Shown here: positions 27,890-37,298 of the stretch, one piece after another
How positions within the stretch are numbered: the first letter of the stretch is position 1
How the letters are laid out: each line of letters opens with the position of its first letter
Source of the DNA: Porphyridium purpureum
Taxonomy: Eukaryota; Rhodophyta; Bangiophyceae; Porphyridiales; Porphyridiaceae
Assembly: GCA_008690995.1 (NCBI GenBank)
Contig: VRMN01000004.1
Location: forward strand, 1,789,717 to 1,853,716
Direction: 5' to 3'
DNA: 64,000 nucleotides
Translations under genes and position numbers: made by a program
Notes under the pieces: generated by a model
Told to the model about the DNA's origin: nothing
What the model saw: the letters and a program-made list of their open reading frames with translations, nothing else
Databases searched by the model: none

Positions 27890-29515
27890 TTAAAACGCAA
27901 AAGTGCTTTGGAGGAAGCGGTGCGGAAAGATAAGCGCATTGGCATCGAGCAAGTTGTCCAGCAGAGAGAGGCCAAAAAGCTTTCGCGAAAAGCGTTCGAT
28001 GATATGGAGTGCGTGGCCGAGACCCGGAGCGACCCATCGAGTGTAGCATGATGCTTTGACGCCATCCACAACGATATCGCCATGCTCAGTATGCGGGTTG
28101 TACAGCCCCTTTGCGCGCACATTTCGCCGCACTGAAAGAACACTGACATTTTCACCGGTACCCGTCGTCATTATGTCGCCAGGTTGTACGATCCCGGCCA
28201 CAACCAGTTTACCGTTCGCGTAGACAAGATGCCCACTTGTGACCGTCAAGATGTGATGCTCGAGCTGGATCCGAACAAAATCGCCATGGACGCTTTTCGC
28301 ATCGTGGTGGCCCCAGAATACCACGGGGCTAAATGTATCTGACGACACGCGCACCATATCACCTAGTTTCAGTGCATCCATTCGCTTGAACAAGCCATCT
28401 TCCATCTCGACCAGCCCGTTAGCTGGGAAGCACGTCGAGAAGCCATCTTCATTACCATTACCATCGCCATTACCATCGCCATCGCCATCTTCATCTTCAT
28501 CTTCATCATTTTGAATTTGCAGTGTCGGCTGATAGTCACCGGCGCAATTTTCAAAGCCGGGCCTCTGCATCACGCAGCCAAGCCAAGCAGTCATGGCCGA
28601 GATGCGCGTATACACTGCAGCGGGAAAGTCAGGATGTGCACAGCCCGCTCCAAAGGAAACAATTCCGATTTGAAGACGGTCTTGGGAACTCTCTCCCGTG
28701 TCGTCACCGAGAACGAGCGGACCACCGCTATCGCCCTGGCACGTATCTGCGGGAGGCTCGGGCTCGTATCCAGCGCAAAGCATGCTCGTCGCCGTGAACG
28801 AAGAATCGTACAGATTACGGCACACGCTGTCCGGCTCGACGAACAGATCTTCTTCCAGAAGAATGCTTGAACCTTCGCCGCCAAAAAAGAGGTCCCCGAA
28901 GCCAATGATGGTCGACCTCTCGCCCACAAGATCAACGCCTGTTGTCGAAGAGTCCAAGCCAAAAAGCCGTGCATACGTGGAAATCCTCACATCTTCGCTC
29001 AGCTCAATCAGGGCGGCGTCCCATTCAAAGGTGGAAGCATCCCAGTTGGGGTGTATGTAGACGTTGACGGCACGTGCCTCAAAGCCTGTGGTGAAGTCGA
29101 CTGAATCATATAGTCCAACAACCGCATACGGCACAAATATGTCCTCTAGAAAGCAGTGCGCAGCAGTCAAGATCCAGCGCGAGCCGACGAGTGTGCCGCC
29201 GCAGGTGTACTGCTCATTACCGTCGGCATACAGGATGAACAATTGCGTAAACCACGAGTACTCCCCTGGATCTGCGGTCTTCCCATTCACGATACGCTGT
29301 AGGCCCTTCGCAACTTCCAACCGCCGCTTGCTGAGCTCTGACGCGCTGTCGCTCCACCTCGGCCACTTCACTGCCGGTGCACCAGTGCGCTTGTGCTCTA
29401 CCCGCGGAAGCATCGTAGCACCCCCTCGAGACGCACAGTCAAGTCCAACAAGCATCACTACCAACATGCTTATACCACTCACGCCGATCATTCCGCATCT
29501 CGCACGTCGGCCCAT
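27890..29515 (-). CDS. Secreted trypsin-like protease fused to a Hedgehog-type Hint domain
   Basis: 541 residues from ATG 29515, chosen because a signal peptide follows at once (MGRRARC...GISMLVVMLVGLDCAS). A propeptide ends in LQR|IVNG (about 75), the usual zymogen cleavage point. The S1 protease has His in TAAHC (about 120), Asp in EWDAAL (about 166) and Ser in CQGDSGGP (about 263). An Asp six residues before that Ser predicts trypsin-like Arg/Lys specificity. An acidic Asp/Gly/Asn linker (about 337-358) leads to the Hint domain: Cys at about 362 (STCFPANG), LKLGDMVRV, LTVTSGHLVY, then GDIVVDGVKASCY, the Hedgehog signature. Hint domains self-cleave by thioester formation at that Cys, so the protease may be released or lipid-linked; this is inference. 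TATATA at about 29690 (minus) may be the promoter. Confidence 0.9.
   Translation of the reverse strand: MGRRARCGMIGVSGISMLVVMLVGLDCASRGGATMLPRVEHKRTGAPAVKWPRWSDSASELSKRRLEVAKGLQRIVNGKTADPGEYSWFTQLFILYADGNEQYTCGGTLVGSRWILTAAHCFLEDIFVPYAVVGLYDSVDFTTGFEARAVNVYIHPNWDASTFEWDAALIELSEDVRISTYARLFGLDSSTTGVDLVGERSTIIGFGDLFFGGEGSSILLEEDLFVEPDSVCRNLYDSSFTATSMLCAGYEPEPPADTCQGDSGGPLVLGDDTGESSQDRLQIGIVSFGAGCAHPDFPAAVYTRISAMTAWLGCVMQRPGFENCAGDYQPTLQIQNDEDEDEDGDGDGNGDGNGNEDGFSTCFPANGLVEMEDGLFKRMDALKLGDMVRVSSDTFSPVVFWGHHDAKSVHGDFVRIQLEHHILTVTSGHLVYANGKLVVAGIVQPGDIMTTGTGENVSVLSVRRNVRAKGLYNPHTEHGDIVVDGVKASCYTRWVAPGLGHALHIIERFSRKLFGLSLLDNLLDANALIFPHRFLQSTFAF
28438..28512. repeat. Tri/hexanucleotide microsatellite in the trypsin-Hint linker
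   Basis: CATTACCATTACCATCGCC and CATCTTCATCTT type units encode, on the minus strand, an acidic Asp/Gly/Asn/Glu linker just before the Hint cysteine. Length changes here would alter only the linker. Confidence 0.8.
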
Positions 29516-32346
29516 CCTTCCACGAGTGCTCTGCACGTGTTTTGAGGAACGAGACAAAGACGCGTGACAAACTTTGTCATGCACCACACCGACGGTCGTT
29601 TTTCCCCCTCAAGCTGTTCTGAGTCGAAGCTTTGTTCCTCCTGCTCAACTTACCTTTCCACCATCTCCAGGCTCGGCATTCCCCATCATATATACACTAT
29701 CCGGCACCAGAGTCACTGTTCAGCCCACAAAAAATAACGGCGTGACGCTGCAAAAAGGCACAATTCATGCACCTGTGCAACATTCTTCACGAAAATACAA
29801 ATCAAGCACCAAATCTAGAAACTTGTGCTCACAAAAGCCGAAAGCAGGAAAAATTCATATATGCGTGACTGAAGTAGCGAGCCAACGGTGCGATTTCGCA
29901 GCTGTGATTGGTACAGACCAAGGATTTATTGATCATGCAATTCATTCGCTAGGACATCGCGCGAGACGAGCTCTGCACAGTGTCTCTCAAAGAATGAGAA
30001 CCTCGCACAAATGCTTCAAGTAAACATGCATGTGGCCGAACACATAGGCGCAAGACGAACATGGATACAATGAGACAGATGGTCTAGCTTTCTTTCGGAA
30101 AATCTCCGACCCCGGTGGAAAGTCGCGGAAGACTTTCTGACCCGACTGATTTTACTACGAGAGAAAAAGATCTTTCAGCGTAATTCACAGACGGACACCG
30201 CAGTCTAGGAATGGACAAACCTACACGCAGCTTTTCGTCGACCTCTCAGCAAACGTGCAGAGCCGGGAACCGCGCGCGTCAAAGCTGGTCGTGTGCCGAG
30301 GCCCCGTCATCGCCTGCATTGCTGCTCATGCAGTATCCTTCGGCGGCATGATCGCTTCTGATCGCCTTGAAAAGCAGCGCTCTGCCTCAGGCGCGCTAGC
30401 CTCAGTCCTAGCCGCAGAATATACTTCATTTGTCTCTCTCTGATCTCGCTCCGGGCGAGAGAGCCAGTTCTCGGTTCACCCCGCTGCCACGCTCGCGACT
30501 CGTTGCGATCTTGGTGCGGAAACAAACGGAGCGATTCGATGTATTGTGTGCTGCATGGTGGCGGCGTAGCTCGCTTTTGCGACGAACGTTTTGCTCAGGT
30601 TGAGCGCGACGCGACTGCTTGCATCTGATCAGACCGGCACGGAATGGCCAAATGTATTGCTCTGTGCCGACTAAAAGTAATTCGAGTACTGATGATCGGG
30701 TTCGCAGGAGCCAGTGGGATTAGATCCTGAGCAACAACGTGCGCCTCAAGTGTCCACTCCGGTCAACGTCGAGCAGCAGCTAGCGTGCGACGGTTTTGGA
30801 CAGGAAGCGATTGTGCTTTTATGCGGACCGCATGGCATGCAAAGAGTGCGATCCACGATGAGAAGGCCGTAGGACTCAAATGCGCTTGTGGATGTGCTGC
30901 ACGCTGATGCGCGTACGTGTCCTTGTGGTGGGCTGGGAGCGGAGTTAACTCGTGTGTCTCAGATTCTCAAACTTATGGAACCGCAGGTGATTGCCGCAAT
31001 GGCCAGCCTGCTCACTTCGCCCGACAATGCTAAGAACATTCCTCTCGAGTGCGACGGCAAACGGTATCAGCTGTGACGCTTGAAGCGCGCCCCTCACCTG
31101 CTTTCATGTTGGATTCTATCCCTTTTGGGCAAAATCCGGACAAGCTTGGAATTTTTCTGCTGGGAACGTGCGACTGTGGCGCAGTGTTTATGGTCGATGA
31201 AGACGCTGTGACAATTTGGCAAAGGAGGCCGCCTTCCGTGCGCTACTCCGTCGAATGTCATCCGGAGTGTTGGGCGCGGGATGCGGAAAACCTGCGTTCT
31301 CTCTTCGGAAACAAGGCAAACCTCAAAGGGACGGATGCTGAGTGTTGGAAGATCGAAAAGACGCCGCGTTATTTGTCGCTGAAAGAACATGAGCTATTCT
31401 AACATCCACTAGCTCGGAAAATCGTGACAGCAGGTAACACTGAATCAGACATGGCGTTTGTCATCCAGTTTGAGCTCAACTTTGAGTGCCACGAAAGGTC
31501 GCCCGATGCAGGACGGCGCCGAAAGGGTTCTTTGTATTGTGATGTGTGAATTGGCTGCGAAGCGCGCGACCCGTTCAGAAGCGGTCGTTCTTGAATGTTT
31601 GGGCATGGCGTGGCACGCTGCGCCATTGGGAAAGCCCTTGCATAATACCCTGTTCCGATAAATTGCACTGATCGGAGCAATGCAAAGTTTCTCTTCATGG
31701 TTCGTGGGTGCGGAATCCATAGATTGAGTGTGAACATGTGCGAATGATACAGCTCATCAACGCGATTATCGTCATTCGATGCGCAGCAAGCCTCCACGTA
31801 CCAATGGATCTATGTGAGCTGGCGCACTTGCGCAATTCAACCGTGGAGCACTTGGTGTGGCTGTTCAGTTTTGGTCACTTACTCTTAAGGTTGCCACTAT
31901 TTGACGAACAAAACGCCCATGGCGGATAAAGGTGTTTTACTCTTAAGAGTAGGATTGGCTCCAAATGAAAAGCGTGGCCTTACGATGCTGAAGTCTCGTG
32001 GAATCGTTCACCGTGCGCAGCGCGCGTAGATGGAATATGTTTTCTCCTTGGAAGTATAAAACCGATTTATAGTTCAATGATCTTTCATCAAGCTTTAGAG
32101 AAAAAAATCGTTCTGCAGCTGAGGATGACTTTAATTCGACCGTCAAGCGGGAACATCTGCGGCATTGGCACGCGAAATACTAGGAAATGGACCTTTCCAC
32201 ACCTTATCGCGAAGCAATTTAAGCACCAACAGCCCTTCTTGCGAAATCATGAAGAGACCGGTAATCGAAGGATAACGCCAGTACCTTGGCGTTTTTATAA
32301 ACCACTCCATGCAAAACTTTGCCTTCACATTACAAGCCGACATGCT
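29516..32346. other. 2.8-kb stretch with only weak ORFs
   Basis: No gene is firmly supported. It contains the promoter side of the trypsin-Hint gene, a weak plus-strand candidate at 30888-31402 (separate entry) and AT-richer sequence near 31700-32340 downstream of the alpha-kinase gene. I found no tRNA or repeat. Confidence 0.4.
30888..31402 (+). pseudogene. Hypothetical Cys-containing ORF pair, possibly a broken gene
   Basis: Two overlapping plus-strand frames read like protein. 30888-31076 encodes 62 residues with CPCGGLGAEL and ends KRYQL. 31049-31402 contains FLLGTCDCGAVFMVDED, VECHPECW and a KEHELF end. If joined by one frameshift near 31070 they would form a protein of about 165 residues with paired cysteines (CPC, CDC). 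I recognise no family. It may be a decayed gene, a spliced gene or chance. Confidence 0.3.
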
Positions 32347-34965
32347 TCAACGCATAGGAAGACGCAGACGGTGACGTGATCCTTGCTTCGGCTCGCCAGT
32401 CAAATTTGTCGGCCTCGGGAGACCCACACTCTTGCATAAATGGTTGCATCGATGAGCTGCAAACCAGTCCATCATACCCTCCGCTCCTAGGTCCGTGAGC
32501 CCGAATTGCCTTTCCGTCTTGCTCAGAATCACCGGATCAATGAAAAGGAAGTACGTCGAAGCACCGTGCAGCGTCGGTCCACCCGGTTTACCCCTGTAGC
32601 CCCGCAAGTCGCACACAATATGCTCACCTTTCGAGCGAACCCAGGTCCAGTGGCTGAAAAAGTCTGGCACAGTGCCACTTTCACCAGTCCACCCTGAATT
32701 ACTGTTGAACTTTTTGTATTCTCCATGAACCATCATCTCCACGAACATGTCTTCGCCAGCAGTGACGGCCAAGCCACCATCAGGCAGCCGTACGTCGATT
32801 GGACACTTCGCGATACTGCCCAGTCGGAAGTAGACCTTCATACTCTCGCCATTCCTGGAGACGTTGAACCCCGCATTAAATGCATCAGAATAATCGCGGC
32901 ACAACATCTGAAACTTTCTCTTGTCCACATCGATACGTATGCCTTGGGCGTACAGATTACGCTTCATCACCTTCAACACCAGTTCCGACCCAAATTCAAA
33001 TCTGAGCGGATTGCCACGCTTAACGACACCACCGAAAACCACACGAGACGCACCTTCACCCAGCGGTACCGTGTCCATGGTAATCACACCCGAGTCAATA
33101 AACAAATCGACACTCAGTGCGCGAACAAACATGTCCAGAGGAATGAAATGAATGGCAAGTGTTGTCCGTGCAGAGCGTGCGCCTGCCTTAAAATCACTTA
33201 TTGTCTCAAAGTTCACTGCACCGACTTTGAGGGCTGCAAAAAGTGATATCAGGGAGTCCAGCCGTATCTCAGAAAATTTTGCAAGCTCGGCCTGAACTCG
33301 CTGATCCGCATTGTCCGTGACTGTCGCATTCTGTTTTTCCCAAGGTACAAAGACAAGATGCACCTGTCCCAGGACAAAATGTTTTTTTAAAGTCTTCCCA
33401 GTTCCATGCGACGGGCCAGACTTTCCAACAAAGTGTGGTTTTTTCGTGCGCTCCTTGGTATCCCGCGTGAATATGCTGCACTTGGCGACTTCGGCCGCTT
33501 CACGCAGTACAGCTGAAGACAGATCGAAAAGAGCCTTTTCCTTCGCAGACATATCCTTTCCAGACGTTATACCGGTGACGAGCTGTTGCCGCTCAGTATC
33601 AAATTGCACGCGGAACTTTGTGGTTATGACAGTGTTTCTCGAAGCCCAAGACAACAATTCCTCGCGACCCCTGAGTGCGGCTCGGGTCTCGATCTCACAA
33701 TCTGGATCATACTCGGCGTCGAGGGCGAACCAGCGGTGAGGAGGTGGAACTGACACGCCGAACCTGTGCAACACCTTAGATTGGCTCTCCACCAGACGTG
33801 GCAGACTTTTGCCTTTGATATCACGCTTTTTGGCACATTGCGGGTTGTTGGACCATCTCGTCAGTACAACACCCATCACCTCACGGGCATCGTCCCCAAA
33901 CACTTCCGCTGCAATCTCAAATAACTTCGCGTGCAACGGCGTCACCCGAGGATTTGATGTGTCAACAACCAACAGCACAGCACATGCCGATTGGTCCCCA
34001 CTGAGAAAATCCTTGAATTCGTGCAACACTTCCACGTCGGTGCCGGACGAGTCCGAGAAGCCAGGCGTATCCACACAATTCATTCGATTTCCTGCGAACT
34101 CGATTGGAACAGATTCGAGTTGCTTGGTGTGTGACTCGATGCCGTGGCTGCTGCGGAAAGCGCCACGGATCCTGGCCATCCAAGATGCGCCATCCACCAG
34201 AAAAGAAGCCAAAGTGGATTTGCCAGCACCTGTCATACCGAGCAGAAAAATATTCCTTGGCTTATTGCTTGCCATCGTTAAATGATGATAAAGGATTGAA
34301 TCATTGCCGGCTGCTGCTTTGGCATGTCCATTTTGATTCGGATGGCCGAACGGAATCAATGGCACCAGGTCTGGATACCAGGCTCCAGGTGTAGGAGTAT
34401 TCTCATACGGAACTTCACCGGGCGCACATGTTATTTCGGGATCTGCAACAAGGCCACATCCCGGTTGCGGTCCATAAAAACCTGGAACTGCATTGTCCGC
34501 ACCAGATGTTGAGGCCACGGAGAAAGCAACTGAGGCATGGGCTTTCACGTTTGGAGGGCTTGAGACGGATTCGATCGCAGCAGAAATAGGCGGCCCACAC
34601 GGGCCTAACATTCCAAAATATCGAGGATCCAAACTGCAGTCCATGCCCGAATCCGTATTTCGGAAGAAAATTCGATTGCTTGTTGGGTCCCTTATCGTAA
34701 CCCAATTTGTACCGCCGTAGAAGATGGAAAATCCGTCCGGTGGGACCCATGACTTTTGATTGTGAGGACCTCCAACGTAGTAGAACTGCTTTCGTTCATC
34801 GTCCCAAAACTCCTGACACGCTGGGGAGTAGGGTGCATAAGGTCCCGGACGCGGACGCGGGTCAGAATCGTACGTGTCGTTTGTACGCAAATTTCGAAAA
34901 AAATGTCCACGCACGCGATCCATGCACTCCTCAATGTGAGACCAGTCCTGAATTTGTCCAAACAT
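32347..34965 (-). CDS. WW-like / AIG1-type GTPase / alpha-kinase fusion protein
   Basis: 872 residues from ATG 34965. Two WW-like motifs come first: FWDDERKQFYYVGG...SWVPP (about 50-77) and NWVTIRDPTSNRIFF (about 87-115). An AIG1/GIMAP/Toc-like GTPase follows: P-loop GMTGAGKST (243-251), DTPGFSDSSGTD (G3, 299-310) and VVLTRW (possible G4). The C-terminal 220 residues are an alpha-kinase: ELVLKVMKRN (Lys 665), GEYKKFNSNSG (749-758), FSHWTW (His 772), CDLRG (Asp 786), IDP (Asp 810), FGLTDLGAEGM, and the Zn-binding end HRCNHLC (His 838, Cys 840, Cys 844). Alpha-kinases phosphorylate Ser/Thr. The usual DxQ is DLR here. No signal peptide or membrane segment is visible, so it is probably cytosolic. 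The substrate is unknown. Motif matches are strong; the joint function is inferred. Confidence 0.9.
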   Translation of the reverse strand: MFGQIQDWSHIEECMDRVRGHFFRNLRTNDTYDSDPRPRPGPYAPYSPACQEFWDDERKQFYYVGGPHNQKSWVPPDGFSIFYGGTNWVTIRDPTSNRIFFRNTDSGMDCSLDPRYFGMLGPCGPPISAAIESVSSPPNVKAHASVAFSVASTSGADNAVPGFYGPQPGCGLVADPEITCAPGEVPYENTPTPGAWYPDLVPLIPFGHPNQNGHAKAAAGNDSILYHHLTMASNKPRNIFLLGMTGAGKSTLASFLVDGASWMARIRGAFRSSHGIESHTKQLESVPIEFAGNRMNCVDTPGFSDSSGTDVEVLHEFKDFLSGDQSACAVLLVVDTSNPRVTPLHAKLFEIAAEVFGDDAREVMGVVLTRWSNNPQCAKKRDIKGKSLPRLVESQSKVLHRFGVSVPPPHRWFALDAEYDPDCEIETRAALRGREELLSWASRNTVITTKFRVQFDTERQQLVTGITSGKDMSAKEKALFDLSSAVLREAAEVAKCSIFTRDTKERTKKPHFVGKSGPSHGTGKTLKKHFVLGQVHLVFVPWEKQNATVTDNADQRVQAELAKFSEIRLDSLISLFAALKVGAVNFETISDFKAGARSARTTLAIHFIPLDMFVRALSVDLFIDSGVITMDTVPLGEGASRVVFGGVVKRGNPLRFEFGSELVLKVMKRNLYAQGIRIDVDKRKFQMLCRDYSDAFNAGFNVSRNGESMKVYFRLGSIAKCPIDVRLPDGGLAVTAGEDMFVEMMVHGEYKKFNSNSGWTGESGTVPDFFSHWTWVRSKGEHIVCDLRGYRGKPGGPTLHGASTYFLFIDPVILSKTERQFGLTDLGAEGMMDWFAAHRCNHLCKSVGLPRPTNLTGEPKQGSRHRLRLPMR

Positions 34966-36062
34966 CTTTTCGCGCAGCCCTTCTCGATCTACGGTACCGA
35001 CAATCTTGCAGGTGAATCGGCAACGTAGGTCGCGTGGCGAAGGAGCGCCTACCTACGCGTGCGAACCTACCCGCATCCACGCTACGTGATTCAGACACTC
35101 TTCACCGCTCCGTGAGCCCGCTTGCGGTTGTCAAACCAATCAAGCAATTGCCACGGAATGCTCCGCTCTCCTCTGGTCATACCTGTTCATTTGTATGCGT
35201 AAAGTTGAAAGCGTCCACAGTGTTGTGGCAACCAGCCAGCAACCTTGAAATCGTATAAAATCAGGCGGTTTCAAGCGATTGGATAGCGCACAAGCAGCCC
35301 AGTCCATGGTACTAACAAAATATCGCGTCTCCACGATGCGGATGCGCCCCCAAAATTCTTTTGGCGATTTTCCCTCGCATTGTGCGTGTCAAAGTGGTGA
35401 GCTGTCCGGCCATGCGTGTGCCCGTTTCACGGCGCTCCACACTACGCCCTTATTCCCACTTTTCCAGGTGTTCACGCAAGTTGCCTAGCGAATCGCGTCC
35501 GTTGGCGTCATCCTTGTTGCGGCATGGATTTCCGTGGTTAATGACTGATATTCTACACATCACGATCATGATCATAACGACCTACAGTTGAAGCGTGACC
35601 AACTTGGTAATTGTGCATGATTTTCTATTTTTCACGACTTCTTCCCTTTTTGCCTAGAAAAAACGCCGGTGCTTTGTGGCCTTTTTTTGGCGTAGAATTT
35701 AGCACCGATGCGTCTCAACTACAAATGGCGCGCGAGGGAAGGGCCTCCGCTGAGCAGCATGGTGCGCCCGTGTCTAGCTAGCGCCTCATTCTAGCTCCGA
35801 TGGAGCAAAAGCGTGCGCTACATAAAGGTCGGTGCGGGGGTATAACATGGCGAACACAGATGTCAGATGATTCCTACGAGCACATCTCTCGAGTGGACGG
35901 GCATGGCGCTGGGAATTCTCGCGAGGACATTGATTTGCGCGAGCGAACACTGTCTTTTTCGAGCGTCGCGTCTCGGCCACTTCGCAGAACGTAGGACGAG
36001 TCTTCACTGCCCACAGTAGCGGTAGACGTGTGGAGCCCCCGTTTGAAGACTGGGGTAGCACA
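34966..36062. promoter_or_regulatory. Shared upstream region of two divergent AIG1 GTPase genes
   Basis: 1.1 kb separates the two start codons, which point away from each other. It contains a TATAAAA at 35254-35260 and an A/T-rich region around 35560-35680, but no supported gene. A shared promoter region is plausible. The frame of the right-hand gene is open a few codons upstream (from a GTG at 36030) without ATG. Confidence 0.45.
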
Positions 36063-37298
36063 ATGGGTACGCTGCCACTCCAAATCATTTTGATTGGAGT
36101 GACGGGCGTAGGGAAAAGCACTCTTGCGAACACAATTGCGACTGGATTATCAAATGTTGATCCGGACGAGAGAGATAGACTGACCCAGATTTTCGCTGTC
36201 TGCAACGGCGCAGAGTCGTGTACGACCGTAACAAAGCGTGAAATAGTCAAATACAAGAGCCGAGAGCTCTCTATTGTCGATACGCCCGGGTTCATGGACA
36301 CATCGGGAAGTGACACAGGAATCATGGACGCTTTTCGTGCATTTCTGAACAACAACCAGAACGCCAGTGGTGTGTTGCTGGTACTCAACGCAACAGATTG
36401 TCGAATTACTGAGGTCCATCAAGCGATGTTTAGGACAGTTGGTGAAGTGTTTGGCAAGGAAGTTGGTCGGATTTTCGGAGTAGCCTTTACGCATGTTTCG
36501 CAAAATGCAAAGGAAAGAAGAAAGCGTGAGGTCAAGGGTCTCTCTGAGAAGTCGATGATTGCATCATGGACATCTGCGCTGAGGAAGAGAGATATACTTT
36601 GCCCCGCAAATGACAAGTGGTTCTTTTTGGATGCAGAGTTTGCACATGATGATGAAAACGAGGTAGTCTTTGCCCAAAAGGAACGCCAAAGACTGCTTGA
36701 CTGGGCCCTTGCGAATCCTGTGGTGAAGACTGAGATGCGTCTCGAACTAGAGCAGAAAGAGCAGGAATACCTCAACCTCGCTAAACAGACCGGTGATATT
36801 ACGGCGGCGATGCTCCAGCTCTCGAAAGATATTTTTGCAAAGCTGAGAGAACTCGTTGGTGTCGACAGGAGGTGGAGGCGACCAGAAGGGAAAGAATATT
36901 TTGAGTTTCAGCCGAACAGGGGTGGAAATGCGATTATTGGAATATTAAGTCTTGGCATGGCCATCCACGCTGACCGATACCGACTTCATTTCGAAGCGAC
37001 TGATGGTGATGGGGACAATGCTGACGACGACTTGGTGGATTACTTTATGACCATTTCGACTGAACTGACGCTGCGCCAGATTGAGGCTATTATGAACAGG
37101 AAGAAAGTGGGGCTGCGCGACTTTCGCACATCAACCTTGGTCAAGTACGGCGCCGTGCGCAAGAATACTATCCTCAATATTACGCTTATTCTGTGTGGAA
37201 CGGGAGGTTTTCGAGCACTCTCTGAGGCTGCGACCACTGCGGCAGAAACCATTGGAGGAACGATGACGCGGAAGCCGGTAGAAATGAGGTGGAAGTAA
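36063..37298 (+). CDS. AIG1/GIMAP-like GTPase
   Basis: 411 residues from the first in-frame ATG (36063), only 11 residues before the P-loop GVTGVGKST (12-20). G3 is DTPGFMDTSGSD (about 75-86), and the hydrophobic VLLVLNATD strand follows. The next blocks, VGRIFGVAFTHV, then KRRKREVKGLSEKS and KWFFLDAEF, match equivalent blocks in the neighbouring fusion protein (for example RWFALDAEYD), so the two are paralogous in this part. Unlike its neighbour it has no alpha-kinase. Its C-terminal half (from about 250) is unrecognised and ends with a hydrophobic ILNITLILCGTGGF segment. AIG1 GTPases usually dimerise on membranes; any role here is inferred. Confidence 0.85.
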   Translation: MGTLPLQIILIGVTGVGKSTLANTIATGLSNVDPDERDRLTQIFAVCNGAESCTTVTKREIVKYKSRELSIVDTPGFMDTSGSDTGIMDAFRAFLNNNQNASGVLLVLNATDCRITEVHQAMFRTVGEVFGKEVGRIFGVAFTHVSQNAKERRKREVKGLSEKSMIASWTSALRKRDILCPANDKWFFLDAEFAHDDENEVVFAQKERQRLLDWALANPVVKTEMRLELEQKEQEYLNLAKQTGDITAAMLQLSKDIFAKLRELVGVDRRWRRPEGKEYFEFQPNRGGNAIIGILSLGMAIHADRYRLHFEATDGDGDNADDDLVDYFMTISTELTLRQIEAIMNRKKVGLRDFRTSTLVKYGAVRKNTILNITLILCGTGGFRALSEAATTAAETIGGTMTRKPVEMRWK

